A stretch of DNA of 64,000 nt from Hafnia alvei (GTDB taxonomy: Bacteria; Pseudomonadota; Gammaproteobacteria; Enterobacterales; Enterobacteriaceae), in assembly GCF_900095695.1 (NCBI RefSeq), contig NZ_FMIQ01000014.1, positions 62,001 through 126,000 of the forward strand. Direction: 5' to 3'. Numbering within the stretch: position 1 is the first letter of the stretch; the number at the start of each line of letters is the position of its first letter. This document shows, one piece after another, positions 29,967 through 41,280 of the stretch. The notes under the pieces are model-generated. The model was not told the DNA's origin, made no database searches, and saw only the letters and a list, made by a program, of their open reading frames with translations. The translations under genes were made by a program, and so were the position numbers.

Positions 29967-30701
29967 CTATGAACGCTGGCGCACAGCCTCGAACAGGCAA
30001 ATACCGGTCGCAACGGAAACGTTCAGAGAAGAAACGCTGCCCGCCATCGGAATGCTGATCAGCTCATCGCAATGTTCGCGGGTCAAACGACGCATACCGT
30101 CGCCTTCTGCGCCCATCACCAGCGCCATCGGGCCAGTCATTTTGCTTTGATAAAGATTGTGGTCAGCTTCGCCCGCCGTACCGACGATCCATACATTTTG
30201 CTCTTGCAGGAAACGCATGGTACGCGCAAGATTTGTAACGCGGATCAACGGTACAGTTTCCGCTGCGCCACAGGCCACTTTTTTCGCCGTGGCATTCAAC
30301 TGAGCAGAACGATCGCGCGGGACGATTACGGCATGAACACCAGCCGCATCGGCGCTACGTAAGCAAGCACCAAGGTTGTGCGGATCGGTTACGCCGTCGA
30401 GAATCAATAGGAAAGGAGGCTGTTCCAGATTTTCCAGCAGCGCAGGCAAATCATTTTCCTGATACTGACGTCCTTCGCGCACGCGGGCAATAATCCCCTG
30501 ATGCACCGCGCCTTCAACCTTCTCATCCAGCCACTGACGATTTGCGACTTGAATCACAATGCCCATCTGCTCAAGTTCAGCAATCAGCGGCATCAGACGA
30601 CGGTCTTCACGACCTTTCATCACGAAGACTTCAAGAAAACGCTGTGGATCGCGTTCAAGCAATGCCTGAACCGCGTGAATACCGTAAATCATTTCGCTCA
30701 T
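29967..30701 (-). CDS. rlmB: 23S rRNA (Gm2251) 2'-O-methyltransferase RlmB
   Basis: 244 residues (E. coli 243). A SPOUT-class methylase acting on G2251 of 23S rRNA in the P-loop. An N-terminal L30e-like domain ([17 protein letters not shown]) is followed by the knot motifs [44 protein letters not shown] and [23 protein letters not shown]. It lies downstream of nsrR and rnr on the same strand, though 253 bases with a large hairpin separate it from rnr. Confidence 0.97.
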   Translation of the reverse strand: MSEMIYGIHAVQALLERDPQRFLEVFVMKGREDRRLMPLIAELEQMGIVIQVANRQWLDEKVEGAVHQGIIARVREGRQYQENDLPALLENLEQPPFLLILDGVTDPHNLGACLRSADAAGVHAVIVPRDRSAQLNATAKKVACGAAETVPLIRVTNLARTMRFLQEQNVWIVGTAGEADHNLYQSKMTGPMALVMGAEGDGMRRLTREHCDELISIPMAGSVSSLNVSVATGICLFEAVRQRS

Positions 30702-30855
30702 ATTTTTATAACGCTATAACGTCAGCCGCCTGAGTCTTCGCTTTCGCACAGGCCCAGGCGGGAATGAAATCAAAGGCAGCTGATGCTCGCGCTGCCTGTT
30801 ATTTAAATCAGACTATAACTTTGTAATGCCGTTCGTTTAAACGATCGAGATACAC

Positions 30856-30921
30856 GGGGCTAGCACACCGCGGGGCGCTCCGGCAGCTAAAGCTGCTACG
30901 ACCCCATCGGTGTACTTCCCC
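30856..30921. repeat. Nested 66-bp palindromic hairpin between rnr and rlmB
   Basis: Paired blocks from outside in: GGGG (30856-30859) with CCCC (30918-30921); ACACCG (30865-30870) with CGGTGT (30908-30913); GGGG (30872-30875) with CCCC (30902-30905); GCAGCT (30883-30888) with AGCTGC (30891-30896). The internal loops are uneven. It has no T run, so it is not a simple terminator. It may be a dispersed repeat or a processing site in the nsrR-rnr-rlmB transcript. Confidence 0.75.
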
Positions 30922-30954
30922 TAAAATCACGCTTAAGTGAACAATCTTAGACTA

Positions 30955-33507
30955 TCACTCGGCGGCTTTTTTACCGGCACGTTTGGCCTTGGTGGCCGTA
31001 GCGATTTTCTTAGTCTTCGCCGAAACTTTTTTAGCTTTTGGCTTAACGCTTGTCTGATCGTGATCTTTGGCATTTTTAGCTGGTTTTACAGGCTTGCCAG
31101 ATTTATCAATTTTCACTGATTTCTCTTTTTTACCTGCACCGGCTTTGCCCGCTCGCACTGGCTTGCCATTTTTATCTTTACGGAATGCACTATCCGGTTC
31201 GAAATTGGCCGGCATCTTACCACCACGACGCTGCCCACGAGAAGGTGCTTTATCTTCTCTGAGGGTACGCTTAGTGCGCTCTTTCTCAGTTTTGCCTGCG
31301 CCACGCGGGGTACGAGTGCTAGAAAGAAGAACAAAATCAATCTTGCGCTCGTCCATATGCACCGCGTCTACGCGGATCTCAACTTTGTCGCCTAAGCGAT
31401 AAGTTTGGCCGGAAGACTCACCAATCAGACGCTGACCCACGTTATCGAAGCGGTAATAATCGTTGTCCAACGCAGAAACATGCACCAAGCCGTCAATAAA
31501 CAGATCGTCTAAGCGCACGAAGAAACCAAAGCCGGTCACGCTAGAGATAATCCCGGTAAAGGTTTCACCCACGTGATCCTGCATAAAGTCGCATTTCAGC
31601 CAGTCTGCAACGTTGCGCGTGGCTTCATCTGCGCGGCGCTCGGTCATGGAGCAATGCTCGCCCAGCTGCAACATCTGCTCTTCGTTATAGTGCCAACCAC
31701 CGGTTTTCGTCCAACCCGCATGGTCGCCGCCGTGCTCTTTCGCCAGCAGGTACTTGATCGCACGATGCAGGCTCAGGTCAGGGTAACGGCGAATCGGAGA
31801 CGTAAAGTGTGCATAGGCTGATAACGCCAAACCGAAGTGACCGCGATTTTCTGGATCGTAGACCGCCTGTTTCATGGAGCGCAGCAGCATCGTTTGCAGC
31901 ATTTCATGATCAGGACGATCCGCGATTTCATCCATGAGATCGGCGTAATCTTTCGGTTCAGGTTTCATACCGCCGCCCAGCGTTAAACCTAATTCACCCA
32001 GCACGCTGCGCAGGGAGGTCAGGTGGTCATCGCTTGGACGATCATGAATTCGGTACAGCGCAGGCTCTTCATTCTTCTCAACAAAACGCGCTGCCGCGAT
32101 GTTGGCCAGAATCATACATTCTTCGATCAGCTTGTGCGCATCGTTACGAACCGTTGGCTCAATGCGTTCGATACGGCGCTCAGCGTTGAAGATGAATTTG
32201 GCTTCTTCGGTCTCAAATGCAATACCGCCACGCACTTCACGCGCATGATCCAACACTTTGTAGAGGCTATGCAGCTCTTCCAAAGGCTTAACCAACGGAC
32301 GATAGTGTTCACGCAGCTCTTCGTCACCGGCCAAAATATGGGCTACTTTGGTGTAGGTTAAACGTGCGTGGGAGCTCATCACCGCTTCGTAGAATTTGAA
32401 GGATGTCAGGCGACCCGTTGCAGAAACGGTCATTTCGCACACCATACACAGGCGATCAACCTGTGGGTTCAGCGAACAAAGCCCGTTAGAGAGCACTTCC
32501 GGCAGCATAGGAACGACCTGTGATGGGAAGTACACCGAGTTACCACGGCTACGCGCTTCGTGATCCAGCGCAGTATTTGGGCGAACGTAGTAACTTACGT
32601 CGGCAATTGCCACCCACAAACGCCAGCCACCGCCGCGTTTTTTCTCACAATAGACCGCATCATCAAAGTCACGTGCGTCTTCGCCATCAATGGTAACCAG
32701 CGGCAAATCACGCAGGTCAACACGACCTTTTTTAGCCGCTTCTGGCACTTGCTCGCTTAAATCAGCAACCTGCTTTTCAACCTGCTCAGGCCAAGTATGC
32801 GGGATTTCATGCGTACGCAGAGCGATATCCACCGCCATGCTGGTGCCCATGTTATCACCCAAGACTTCGACAATTTTCCCCACGGCCTTGGTGCGACGCG
32901 TTGGACGTTGAGTTAACTCAACCACAACCACGTATCCCATACGGGCACCGGCAATAGATTCTGGTGGGATCAAAATATCAAAACTTAAACGGCTGTCGTC
33001 TGGCACCACAAAACCAACGCCTGCGTCGGTAAAGTAGCGGCCCACGATTTGGCTCTGTTTAGGTTCAAGAACACGAACGATGCGCGCTTCACGACGCCCT
33101 TTACGATCGGTGCCAACAACCTGAGCCAGCACCACGTCGCCGTGAATACACAGCTTCATCTGTTCCGAAGAGAGGTAAAGATCGTCGCGGTCTTTACTCC
33201 CTTCAATGCGAATGAAACCGTAGCCGTCACGATGGCCAATCACGGTTCCCTTCTTCAAATCGAGACGCTCTGGCAGCGCATAGCATTGGCGTCGGGTGAA
33301 GATGAGCTGTCCGTCGCGTTCCATCGCTCTCAGGCGGCGTCGCAGCGCTTCTAAATCTTCTTCACTCGTCAGATTTAGTTCACGCGCGATCTCCTCACGG
33401 CTAACGGGCGTGGTGTGCTGCGACAGATGCGTCAGGATAAACTCGCGGCTTGGGATCGGTGAGGCGTATTTCTCTGCTTCGCGTTCCTGGAAAGGATCTT
33501 GTGACAT
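30955..33507 (-). CDS. rnr: Ribonuclease R
   Basis: 850 residues (E. coli 813). A processive 3'-5' exoribonuclease that digests structured RNA and takes part in tmRNA-linked and stationary-phase RNA turnover. In order: an N-terminal helix-turn-helix-like part, cold-shock domains, the RNB catalytic domain with [19 protein letters not shown] (the Mg-binding aspartates) and [11 protein letters not shown], an S1 domain ([20 protein letters not shown]), and a Lys-rich tail from about residue 735. The tail is longer than in E. coli and accounts for the extra length. Confidence 0.97.
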   Translation of the reverse strand: MSQDPFQEREAEKYASPIPSREFILTHLSQHTTPVSREEIARELNLTSEEDLEALRRRLRAMERDGQLIFTRRQCYALPERLDLKKGTVIGHRDGYGFIRIEGSKDRDDLYLSSEQMKLCIHGDVVLAQVVGTDRKGRREARIVRVLEPKQSQIVGRYFTDAGVGFVVPDDSRLSFDILIPPESIAGARMGYVVVVELTQRPTRRTKAVGKIVEVLGDNMGTSMAVDIALRTHEIPHTWPEQVEKQVADLSEQVPEAAKKGRVDLRDLPLVTIDGEDARDFDDAVYCEKKRGGGWRLWVAIADVSYYVRPNTALDHEARSRGNSVYFPSQVVPMLPEVLSNGLCSLNPQVDRLCMVCEMTVSATGRLTSFKFYEAVMSSHARLTYTKVAHILAGDEELREHYRPLVKPLEELHSLYKVLDHAREVRGGIAFETEEAKFIFNAERRIERIEPTVRNDAHKLIEECMILANIAAARFVEKNEEPALYRIHDRPSDDHLTSLRSVLGELGLTLGGGMKPEPKDYADLMDEIADRPDHEMLQTMLLRSMKQAVYDPENRGHFGLALSAYAHFTSPIRRYPDLSLHRAIKYLLAKEHGGDHAGWTKTGGWHYNEEQMLQLGEHCSMTERRADEATRNVADWLKCDFMQDHVGETFTGIISSVTGFGFFVRLDDLFIDGLVHVSALDNDYYRFDNVGQRLIGESSGQTYRLGDKVEIRVDAVHMDERKIDFVLLSSTRTPRGAGKTEKERTKRTLREDKAPSRGQRRGGKMPANFEPDSAFRKDKNGKPVRAGKAGAGKKEKSVKIDKSGKPVKPAKNAKDHDQTSVKPKAKKVSAKTKKIATATKAKRAGKKAAE

Positions 33508-33548
33508 TGCGGTTCCTCCGTAGTCATCAGCAATTGCCGCTGGATTGA

Positions 33549-33974
33549 TTATTCAACCAGCAACAACTTATAAAGCGGTGAGTTTTCTTCAATTAAATCG
33601 GCCAAAGTGCATTGATCCAACTCGGCCAGAAAAGCCTGCGTGGCTCTTTGCAAAACTTGCTTCAAGCGGCAGGCTGTCGTGATATGGCAAAACTCGTGAG
33701 AGCAGTTAACTAGCGTCAAAGGCTCAAGCTCTCTTACCACGTCACCAATACGAATATCTTTCGCTGGTCGTCCCAAGCGAATGCCGCCGTTCTTACCTCG
33801 AACAGCAGTGACAAAGCCAGCACGGCTCAACTGATTAATAATTTTAACCATGTGGTTACGAGAGACGCCATAGACATCAGTTACCTGCGTGATATTGGTC
33901 ATCTGATCGGCAGGCAGGGATGCCATGTAAATCAGCGCCCGTAACCCAAAATCAGTAAAACTTGTTAACTGCAC
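33549..33974 (-). CDS. nsrR: NsrR, nitric-oxide-sensing Rrf2 repressor
   Basis: 141 residues from the GTG at 33974, exactly the E. coli length. The N-terminal winged helix ([39 protein letters not shown]) is followed by the wing KNGGIRL. Cysteines C91, C96 and C102 ([15 protein letters not shown]) bind the Fe-S cluster that nitric oxide destroys, releasing DNA. AGAGGT stands five bases before the GTG. The frame is open up to 34049, but that part is not conserved. It heads the nsrR-rnr-rlmB group. A target site is seen at ytfE. Confidence 0.96.
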   Translation of the reverse strand: MQLTSFTDFGLRALIYMASLPADQMTNITQVTDVYGVSRNHMVKIINQLSRAGFVTAVRGKNGGIRLGRPAKDIRIGDVVRELEPLTLVNCSHEFCHITTACRLKQVLQRATQAFLAELDQCTLADLIEENSPLYKLLLVE

Positions 33975-34202
33975 GGCTACCTCTAAGTCTAGCTTGGCGT
34001 TATCTCGCGATAACTGAGTATAAAAATAGAATATAAAACGAGATATCAATACTGGGAATTCATCCCAAAAATAGATCTATCTATTTGGATAATAAACCAG
34101 CCACGGCAAAAGCCACTAGCTATTTAGCAAGAAGAGTACGTTTATCGGGGATATTTGGTGTTTATGCTCGTGGATTTCAAGCGCGAAGGTAGCGCCCTAA
34201 AG

Positions 34203-34230
34203 TAATAAACCGGGCAGAGCCCGGTTCATC
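34203..34230 (-). terminator. Terminator of purA
   Basis: AACCGGGC/GCCCGGTT (34208-34215 with 34219-34226), 3-base loop; on the minus strand TATTACTTT follows. Confidence 0.75.
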
Positions 34231-34253
34231 AAGAGACAACATAATGCAAACTA

Positions 34254-35570
<1,317 letters not shown>

Positions 35571-35616
35571 TTAAAAATGGATTCTACCATCACATTTCGG
35601 AGCTTTCAGCACTTTT

Positions 35617-35632
35617 CAGCACACGATTGCGC
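35617..35632 (-). promoter_or_regulatory. Possible PurR operator before purA
   Basis: On the minus strand GCGCAATCGTGTGCTG fits the PurR consensus ACGCAAACGTTTTCGT at about ten of sixteen positions. It is 65-80 bases before the purA ATG. E. coli purA is PurR-repressed. The match is moderate. Confidence 0.35.
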
Positions 35633-35649
35633 AAAAAATCCGAAGATGT

Positions 35650-35850
35650 TTAGCCCCCCATACGGCTACGCAACATGTAGTAGATAACTAACCCAGCAAC
35701 CACTAGACCGCCGCCATAACGACGTAAAACTCCGTCAGGTAATTGAGCCATCGTTGCAATCATGCGCCGCCAAACTCGTGGAAAAAGCATTGGTCCGAGT
35801 CCTTCGACGATCAAAACCAACCCTAATGCCATCCAAATTGTAGAGTTCAT
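35650..35850 (-). CDS. yjeT: YjeT, DUF2065 small membrane protein
   Basis: 66 residues (E. coli 65). Two membrane helices, MNSTIWMALGLVLIVEGLGPMLF split by the family, and GGGLVVAGLVIYYML, surround a short basic loop (RVWRRMIATMAQLPDGVLRRY). The function is unknown. It stands between hflC and purA as in E. coli, but a strong terminator separates it from hflC. Confidence 0.92.
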   Translation of the reverse strand: MNSTIWMALGLVLIVEGLGPMLFPRVWRRMIATMAQLPDGVLRRYGGGLVVAGLVIYYMLRSRMGG

Positions 35851-35884
35851 ATTTCCCTCTGGCTGTCGACAAAATCAAAAAACA

Positions 35885-35922
35885 AACAAAAAAAGGCCCG
35901 CGACTAAACGGGCCTTTTCTAA
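35885..35922 (-). terminator. Terminator of the hfq-hflX-hflK-hflC unit
   Basis: AAAAGGCCCG/CGGGCCTTTT (35891-35900 with 35909-35918), 8-base loop; on the minus strand seven or more T follow. Confidence 0.92.
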
Positions 35923-35970
35923 TCGAGTGTCAAAAACGCGCTTTATTCAGAACGTTTTCTCTAGCAAAGA

Positions 35971-36972
35971 TTATTTAGCTGCTGCATTACCGTTTGGTGA
36001 TTTCATGTATTTGAAGAAATCACTGTCTGGACGCAGAACCATCACATCTTGGCCATCTTTGAAGCTATTTTCGTACGCTTTCAGGCTACGAATGAAGGCG
36101 AAGAAGTCAGGATCTTGGCTAAATGCATCGGCAAACAGCTTAGCAGTTACCGCATCACCTTCACCGCGAGTAATACGTCCCTGACGCTCAGCTTCAGCCA
36201 GTGTACGTGTCACTTCATAGTCCGCGGTCGCACGCAGCTTCTCAGCTTCTTCCTGACCCTGTGAACGGTGACGACGAGCTACGGCTTCACGCTCTGCACG
36301 CATACGCTTGTAGATAGCGTCAGACACTTCGGCTGGCAGGTTGATTTGCTTGATACGAACGTCAACAACTTCGATACCCAGAGCAGCCATACTGTTCGGG
36401 TTTACCGCTGGTTGTTTACCGCTAGTTTCACGCTCAACACGTGCTGCTGCGCTGGCAATGGCATCATCTGCATCGCTTGCGGCGGCATCGTCTACCGTAC
36501 CGGTGTTCAATGCATCACGCACGTCTTCCATCAGCTTACCGCGGGAATCCGTTACGATATCTTTGATATCCAGACGACCGATTTCAGAACGCAGACGGTC
36601 ACTGAATTTACGTTTCAACAGCACTTCTGCTTGAGAAACATCGCCACCGCCGGTTGCCAAGTAGTAACGACTGAAATCGCTGATGCGCCACTTGATATAA
36701 GAGTCAACAATCAGGTCTTTCTTCTCTTTGGTGACGAAACGGTCAGCTTGGTTATCCATAGTTTGGATACGTGCATCCAGCATTTTGACAGATTCGATAA
36801 ACGGTATTTTGAGATGCAGGCCTGGTGCGTACACCAAAGGCTTATTCTCATCATCACGCAAAACCTTACCAAAACGCAGTACGATGCCACGCTGGCCTTC
36901 AGTCACCACAAACAGTGATGCGTACAATACCACCAGGATAACAATGAGAACGAGTAATAGAGACTTACGCAT
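35971..36972 (-). CDS. hflC: HflC, modulator of FtsH protease
   Basis: 333 residues (E. coli 334). One N-terminal membrane helix (SLLLVLIVILVVLYASLFVV) is followed by a periplasmic SPFH/band-7 domain (GQRGIVLRFGKVLRDDENKPLVYAPGLHLKIPFIE). A long coiled-coil region holds RAEREAVARRHRSQGQEEAEKLRATADYEVTRTLAEAERQG. With HflK it forms a large cage around FtsH that limits access of membrane proteins to the protease. Its ATG overlaps the hflK TAA by one base (TAATG). Confidence 0.97.
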   Translation of the reverse strand: MRKSLLLVLIVILVVLYASLFVVTEGQRGIVLRFGKVLRDDENKPLVYAPGLHLKIPFIESVKMLDARIQTMDNQADRFVTKEKKDLIVDSYIKWRISDFSRYYLATGGGDVSQAEVLLKRKFSDRLRSEIGRLDIKDIVTDSRGKLMEDVRDALNTGTVDDAAASDADDAIASAAARVERETSGKQPAVNPNSMAALGIEVVDVRIKQINLPAEVSDAIYKRMRAEREAVARRHRSQGQEEAEKLRATADYEVTRTLAEAERQGRITRGEGDAVTAKLFADAFSQDPDFFAFIRSLKAYENSFKDGQDVMVLRPDSDFFKYMKSPNGNAAAK

Positions 36973-38243
36973 TAGTTATTCTCTCCCTGACGATTGGTAT
37001 CGTTACGCTGAGCATTAGCTCGACGCTGGTCCATCACGCTGCTGCTACTTGAATCTGCATTACTAGATGACTTGGTCGCCGCAGGCGTTGGGTCTAAACG
37101 AATCAGGCTGGTATCCTGACTGCCAGATTTCGCCGCCGCGTCAGTTTTGCCACCGCGCATCAGCTGATCCAAAGGCAGAACCATCAGGTTATTGCTCTTA
37201 TCATCAACCAACACTTTACGGGTGCTACCCAATACGCGTTCCATGGTTTCCAGATACATACGTTCACGCGTAATTTGCGGAGACGCTTTGTATTCAGGCA
37301 ACAAGCGAGCGAAACGGCCGACTTCACCCTGAGCTTCCAAAACGGTACGATCTTTGTAAGCACGTGCATCTTCAAGAATACGCTGTGCCTGACCGTTCGC
37401 ACGAGGCTGAACTTCGTTGGCGTAAGCTTCAGCTTCACGAATGTATTGCTGTTCGTTTTCACGTGCAGCAATCGCATCATCAAATGCCGCTTTAACTTCT
37501 TCTGGCGGACGCGCTGTCTGGAAGTTTACGTCCAGCAAGGTAATCCCCATTTTGTAAGGCTTAATGGTTTCTTCCAGCACTTTCTGAGTATCCGTACGAA
37601 TAATGGTACGGCCTTCGGTGAGGATTTTATCCATTGAGTATTTACCAATAACCGCACGCAGCGCGCTGTCAGTCGCCTGACGCAGACTATCATCCGCATT
37701 GGTCACGTTGAACAAGTACTCTTCTGGATTGGTTACACGGTACTGTACGTTCATCTCAACGCGTACCACGTTCTCATCCGAAGTCAGCATCACGCCGGAC
37801 GCTGCCAGTTCACGCACAGATTCCACGTTCACCGGAGTCACTTCATCAACAAAAGTCGGTTTCCAGTTCAAACCTGGCTGTACCAGATGACTGAATTTGC
37901 CAAAACGTGTCACGACGCCACGTTCAGCTTCTTTAATGGTATAGAAACCACTTGCTGCCCAGATGACAACCACAGCTGCAACGGCAAGACCCACCACTTT
38001 GCCACCCATAGGTGCGCGTGGATTGCCTGAATTGCTAGAACCCGTGCCTTTACCGCCCAGTCCACCCAGCTTTTTGCTCAGTTTACGGAAGATATCATCC
38101 AGATCCGGAGGTCCCTGATCGCGACCACCTCTATTATTGTTGTTACCATTATTGTTGTTTCCGCCGGAGTTGCCGCCATCATTCTTGCTGCCTCCCCACG
38201 GGTCGCGGTCCTGTCCGTTATTACCGGGCTGATTCCACGCCAT
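36972..38243 (-). CDS. hflK: HflK, modulator of FtsH protease
   Basis: 423 residues from the ATG at 38243 (E. coli 419). A Gly/Asn-rich cytoplasmic head (MAWNQPGNNGQDRDPWGG) contains an asparagine-rich run, then DLDDIFRKLSKKLGGLGG. A membrane helix (VVGLAVAAVVVIWAASGFYTI) is followed by the band-7 domain (EAERGVVTRFGKFSHLVQPGLNWKP) and a coiled coil (AAFDDAIAARENEQQYIREAEAYANEVQPRANGQAQRILEDARAYKD split across the family). The start at 38243 has GGAG before it and aligns with E. coli; four earlier codons are open but unlikely. Confidence 0.97.
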   Translation of the reverse strand: MAWNQPGNNGQDRDPWGGSKNDGGNSGGNNNNGNNNNRGGRDQGPPDLDDIFRKLSKKLGGLGGKGTGSSNSGNPRAPMGGKVVGLAVAAVVVIWAASGFYTIKEAERGVVTRFGKFSHLVQPGLNWKPTFVDEVTPVNVESVRELAASGVMLTSDENVVRVEMNVQYRVTNPEEYLFNVTNADDSLRQATDSALRAVIGKYSMDKILTEGRTIIRTDTQKVLEETIKPYKMGITLLDVNFQTARPPEEVKAAFDDAIAARENEQQYIREAEAYANEVQPRANGQAQRILEDARAYKDRTVLEAQGEVGRFARLLPEYKASPQITRERMYLETMERVLGSTRKVLVDDKSNNLMVLPLDQLMRGGKTDAAAKSGSQDTSLIRLDPTPAATKSSSNADSSSSSVMDQRRANAQRNDTNRQGENN

Positions 38244-38313
38244 GTTTCGCTCCATTCTTCAATGATTGGTGTTCTTCAGACTCATTTGAGTAGGTGATAT
38301 TAACCAAGTGTTA

Positions 38314-39594
38314 CTAAATAATATACTTTAGTAATTCTTGTTCACGTTTACAAAGTCGATGCCACTCCACAATTGGGAGCCGGATCTGTAACCCGATACT
38401 GCCATCTTCTTCAGTCCACTCTTTCTCTATTGCCTGAAGCTGGTAAAAACGGCTACGTAAACGTCCTGCCTCAGGCGGCAATCGCAACTCGTAGCTTGCA
38501 ATTTCTCCGCTCAAGCGCTCAGTTAACGCTTGGAACAATAAATCAATTCCCACTCCGGTTTGCGCAGAAACCCAAACCCGAATAGGTAAATTCTCATCGT
38601 TCCTATCGATACGCGGTTCGAACTCATCCAGCATATCAATTTTGTTCATTACAAGCAGTACAGGAATTTCATCTGCTTCAATTTCTGCTAATACAGTATT
38701 CACTGCATCAATATTCTCATCAACACGGGCATCAGATGCATCAATTATGTGCAATAAAAGTGATGCCTGACGGGTTTCTTGCAGCGTTGCCTTAAACGCA
38801 GCCACCAAATCGTGGGGCAAATGGCGAATAAACCCAACCGTATCGGCGAGAACGGTGGTGCCAACATCAACGACGTCAATACGACGGAGCGTCGGATCAA
38901 GCGTAGCAAACAGTTGATCAGCAGCATACACATCTGCTTTGGTTATATGGTTAAACAGCGTTGATTTTCCGGCGTTGGTATAACCCACCAGTGACACCGT
39001 TGGAACATCCGCACGGCTACGCGCACGGCGACCTTGGTCGCGCTGTTTTTCAACGCGCTCAAGACGAGACAAAATCAGGCTGATGCGATCGCGCAGCAAA
39101 CGACGGTCTGTTTCAAGCTGGGTTTCGCCCGGACCACGTAAACCTATCCCACCTTTTTGGCGCTCAAGGTGAGTCCAGCCACGCACCAAGCGCGTAGCCA
39201 AATGGCGTAGCTGAGCAAGTTCAACCTGCAACTTACCTTCATGGGTACGTGCACGTTGCGCAAAAATGTCGAGGATCAGACCCGTACGATCAATCACGCG
39301 GCACTGGCATAACTTTTCCAGATTGCGTTCTTGAGCTGCGGATAATGCGTGATCAAAAAGAACGACGGAGGCACCGGTTTCTTGAACCGCCTGAGCGATT
39401 TCTTCGGCTTTACCTTCGCCAACAAAATACTTTGGATGCGGGGCCTTGCGGCTGCCGGTAACAACGCGTAATGCTTCTACGCCCGCTGAGGAGACTAAGG
39501 ACTCAAACTCTCTGAGATCTTCAATATCTCTTTCTTGGGAGAAATAGACGTGAACCAATACGGCCTGCTCGCCGGCTTCGTAACGGTCAAACAA
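38314..39594 (-). CDS. hflX: GTPase HflX, ribosome-splitting factor
   Basis: 426 residues, the E. coli length. It binds the 50S subunit and splits stalled or heat-damaged 70S ribosomes. The N-terminal HflX domain has [21 protein letters not shown] and [31 protein letters not shown]. The Gly-rich linker [18 protein letters not shown] is followed by G1 [13 protein letters not shown]3 DTVGFI, G4 NKID. The start codon is TTG (39594), with GAGAGG eight bases upstream. It follows hfq on the same strand. Confidence 0.97.
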   Translation of the reverse strand: MFDRYEAGEQAVLVHVYFSQERDIEDLREFESLVSSAGVEALRVVTGSRKAPHPKYFVGEGKAEEIAQAVQETGASVVLFDHALSAAQERNLEKLCQCRVIDRTGLILDIFAQRARTHEGKLQVELAQLRHLATRLVRGWTHLERQKGGIGLRGPGETQLETDRRLLRDRISLILSRLERVEKQRDQGRRARSRADVPTVSLVGYTNAGKSTLFNHITKADVYAADQLFATLDPTLRRIDVVDVGTTVLADTVGFIRHLPHDLVAAFKATLQETRQASLLLHIIDASDARVDENIDAVNTVLAEIEADEIPVLLVMNKIDMLDEFEPRIDRNDENLPIRVWVSAQTGVGIDLLFQALTERLSGEIASYELRLPPEAGRLRSRFYQLQAIEKEWTEEDGSIGLQIRLPIVEWHRLCKREQELLKYII

Positions 39595-39692
39595 ACGTGA
39601 AACCTCTCAAGCGGATAGGACCGATGAGAACGGAGAGCATCAATGACAAACGATCATTAACACCCTCCGACTGAGATAACGAACGATGCGGC

Positions 39693-39998
39693 TTATTCAG
39701 CGTCATCGCTGTCCTGAGACGACGGTGAAGACGCCTGATTGCTACCGTGGTAGTTGCTGCTGCCACCAGTTCCCGGATTATTGCTATGATGAGAAACCGG
39801 ACGAGACGGAACAACGGTAGAAATTGCGTGCTTATAAACCATCTGGCTAACTGTGTTTTTCAACAAAATGACAAACTGATCGAAAGACTCAATCTGGCCT
39901 TGCAGCTTAATACCATTCACCAAATAGATCGAAACTGGGACTCGTTCGCGACGCAGTGCGTTCAGGAACGGGTCTTGTAAAGATTGCCCCTTAGCCAT
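39693..39998 (-). CDS. hfq: RNA chaperone Hfq
   Basis: 101 residues (E. coli 102). A hexameric Sm-like protein that pairs small RNAs with mRNAs. The Sm1 part is [45 protein letters not shown] with rim arginines RRER, and Sm2 is [15 protein letters not shown] with the YKH motif. The C-terminal tail is disordered, Ser/Asn-rich and ends in an acidic DSDDAE, as in E. coli. It lies between miaA and hflX. Confidence 0.98.
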   Translation of the reverse strand: MAKGQSLQDPFLNALRRERVPVSIYLVNGIKLQGQIESFDQFVILLKNTVSQMVYKHAISTVVPSRPVSHHSNNPGTGGSSNYHGSNQASSPSSQDSDDAE

Positions 39999-40309
39999 TC
40001 TATCTTTTCCTTATTTGCTAGTTGTTTGTTGTATGTTACTAAGAGTCCAACGACTCCAATCAAAATAAACTGCGTAAAAATTTGCGCACTGAGTACTTAA
40101 CTCACAATAATCCCCACTACAGGCCGTAAATTCGTGAGTCCCCAGAAACATAGATACCCCTGTGATAGATAGGTAACTATGTGATTGCGAGGAACAAACA
40201 CCGACAACGCGCCTGCAACGTGAAACATAATGAGTATATGGTGCATGAATCTCCCTGATTCAAGTACCCATCGGCCTAATTACGGCCCAATCACCTCAAT
40301 TGTACACAA
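39999..40309 (-). other. hfq upstream region
   Basis: 311 bases between miaA and hfq with no gene. It probably holds hfq promoters, since E. coli hfq has several inside and after miaA. TTGAAT and TATACT occur 19 bases apart on the minus strand near 40230-40265, which is too wide to accept. Nothing else stands out. Confidence 0.45.
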
Positions 40310-41257
40310 TCAATCAAGCGATGCACGAACAACCTGTGCCACACTTTCCAGAGCCTGCAACGGTTCATCACTATCTAACCAATGCACAGACTCCCAACCG
40401 CGCAACCAAGTCATCTGACGTTTTGCCAACTGGCGTGTTGCACAAATTCCACGGTAAACCATTTCATCGTAGTCTATTTCTCCCGCCAGATATGACCACA
40501 TCTGGCGGTAGCCCACGCAGCGCACAGAAGGTAAGTCTGTGTGCAAATCACCACGTTCGAACAAGGCTCGGGCTTCAGCTTCAAAGCCAGCGGCCATCAT
40601 CTGCTCAAAACGCAGGGCAATTCGCTGGTGTAACTGCTCACGCGTTGCAGGTGCAATCGCAAACTGTTGCACATTGTAGGGTAGCGTTTCGCCTGAAATT
40701 TTAGTCAGTTCAGTTAAAGTTTTACCCGAAATAAGAAAAACTTCCAGTGCGCGACTCAGTCTCTGTGGATCATTTGGATGAATCCTAGCCGCAGAGACAG
40801 GATCAACCTGCTGTAACTGATGATGTAACGCCTCCCAACCCAGTTCTTGTGCCTGTTTCTCGATCTGGGCTCTAACCTCTTGATCCGCGGCTGGTAACGG
40901 TGAAAGCCCTTCTAGCAATGCTTTAAAGTAAAGCATGGTTCCACCGACTAGGACGGGAATTTTCCCTTCAGCGGTAATGCTCGCCATTTCACGCAATGCA
41001 TCGGCACGAAAATCCGCAGCAGAGTAACTTTCCGCAGGATCACGGATATCAATCAGGCGATGTGGTGCTTGGGCAAGCTCCTCAGCCGTTGGCTTTGCGG
41101 TGCCAATATCCATTCCACGGTAGATTAGAGCAGAATCAACGCTAATAAGTTCAACGGGAAAGCGCTCACGCAGCGACATAGCTAGGGCCGTTTTCCCAGA
41201 CGCCGTCGGCCCCATAATAAAAATGGCGGGAGGAAGAGAATTATTGGCGTTAATCAT
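40310..41257 (-). CDS. miaA: tRNA dimethylallyltransferase MiaA
   Basis: 315 residues (E. coli 316). It adds a dimethylallyl group to A37 of tRNAs that read UNN codons. The P-loop [12 protein letters not shown] is followed by [74 protein letters not shown] and RCVGYRQMW. It lies 23 bases after mutL. Confidence 0.97.
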   Translation of the reverse strand: MINANNSLPPAIFIMGPTASGKTALAMSLRERFPVELISVDSALIYRGMDIGTAKPTAEELAQAPHRLIDIRDPAESYSAADFRADALREMASITAEGKIPVLVGGTMLYFKALLEGLSPLPAADQEVRAQIEKQAQELGWEALHHQLQQVDPVSAARIHPNDPQRLSRALEVFLISGKTLTELTKISGETLPYNVQQFAIAPATREQLHQRIALRFEQMMAAGFEAEARALFERGDLHTDLPSVRCVGYRQMWSYLAGEIDYDEMVYRGICATRQLAKRQMTWLRGWESVHWLDSDEPLQALESVAQVVRASLD

Positions 41258-41280
41258 AAAATATTTTATTCAGCTCTTAA

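Noticed and set aside
33975-34049. Longer NsrR start with 25 extra residues
   Set aside because: The extra part is not like any NsrR, and the GTG at 33974 has a good ribosome site and gives the exact family length.
36268-36918. 216-codon open frame on the plus strand opposite hflC
   Set aside because: hflC is certain from its band-7 domain and operon place; the opposite frame has a Cys/Thr/Phe-rich composition typical of an antisense shadow.
40230-40265. hfq promoter from TTGAAT and TATACT on the minus strand
   Set aside because: The 19-base spacing is too wide and the region is not otherwise promoter-like.
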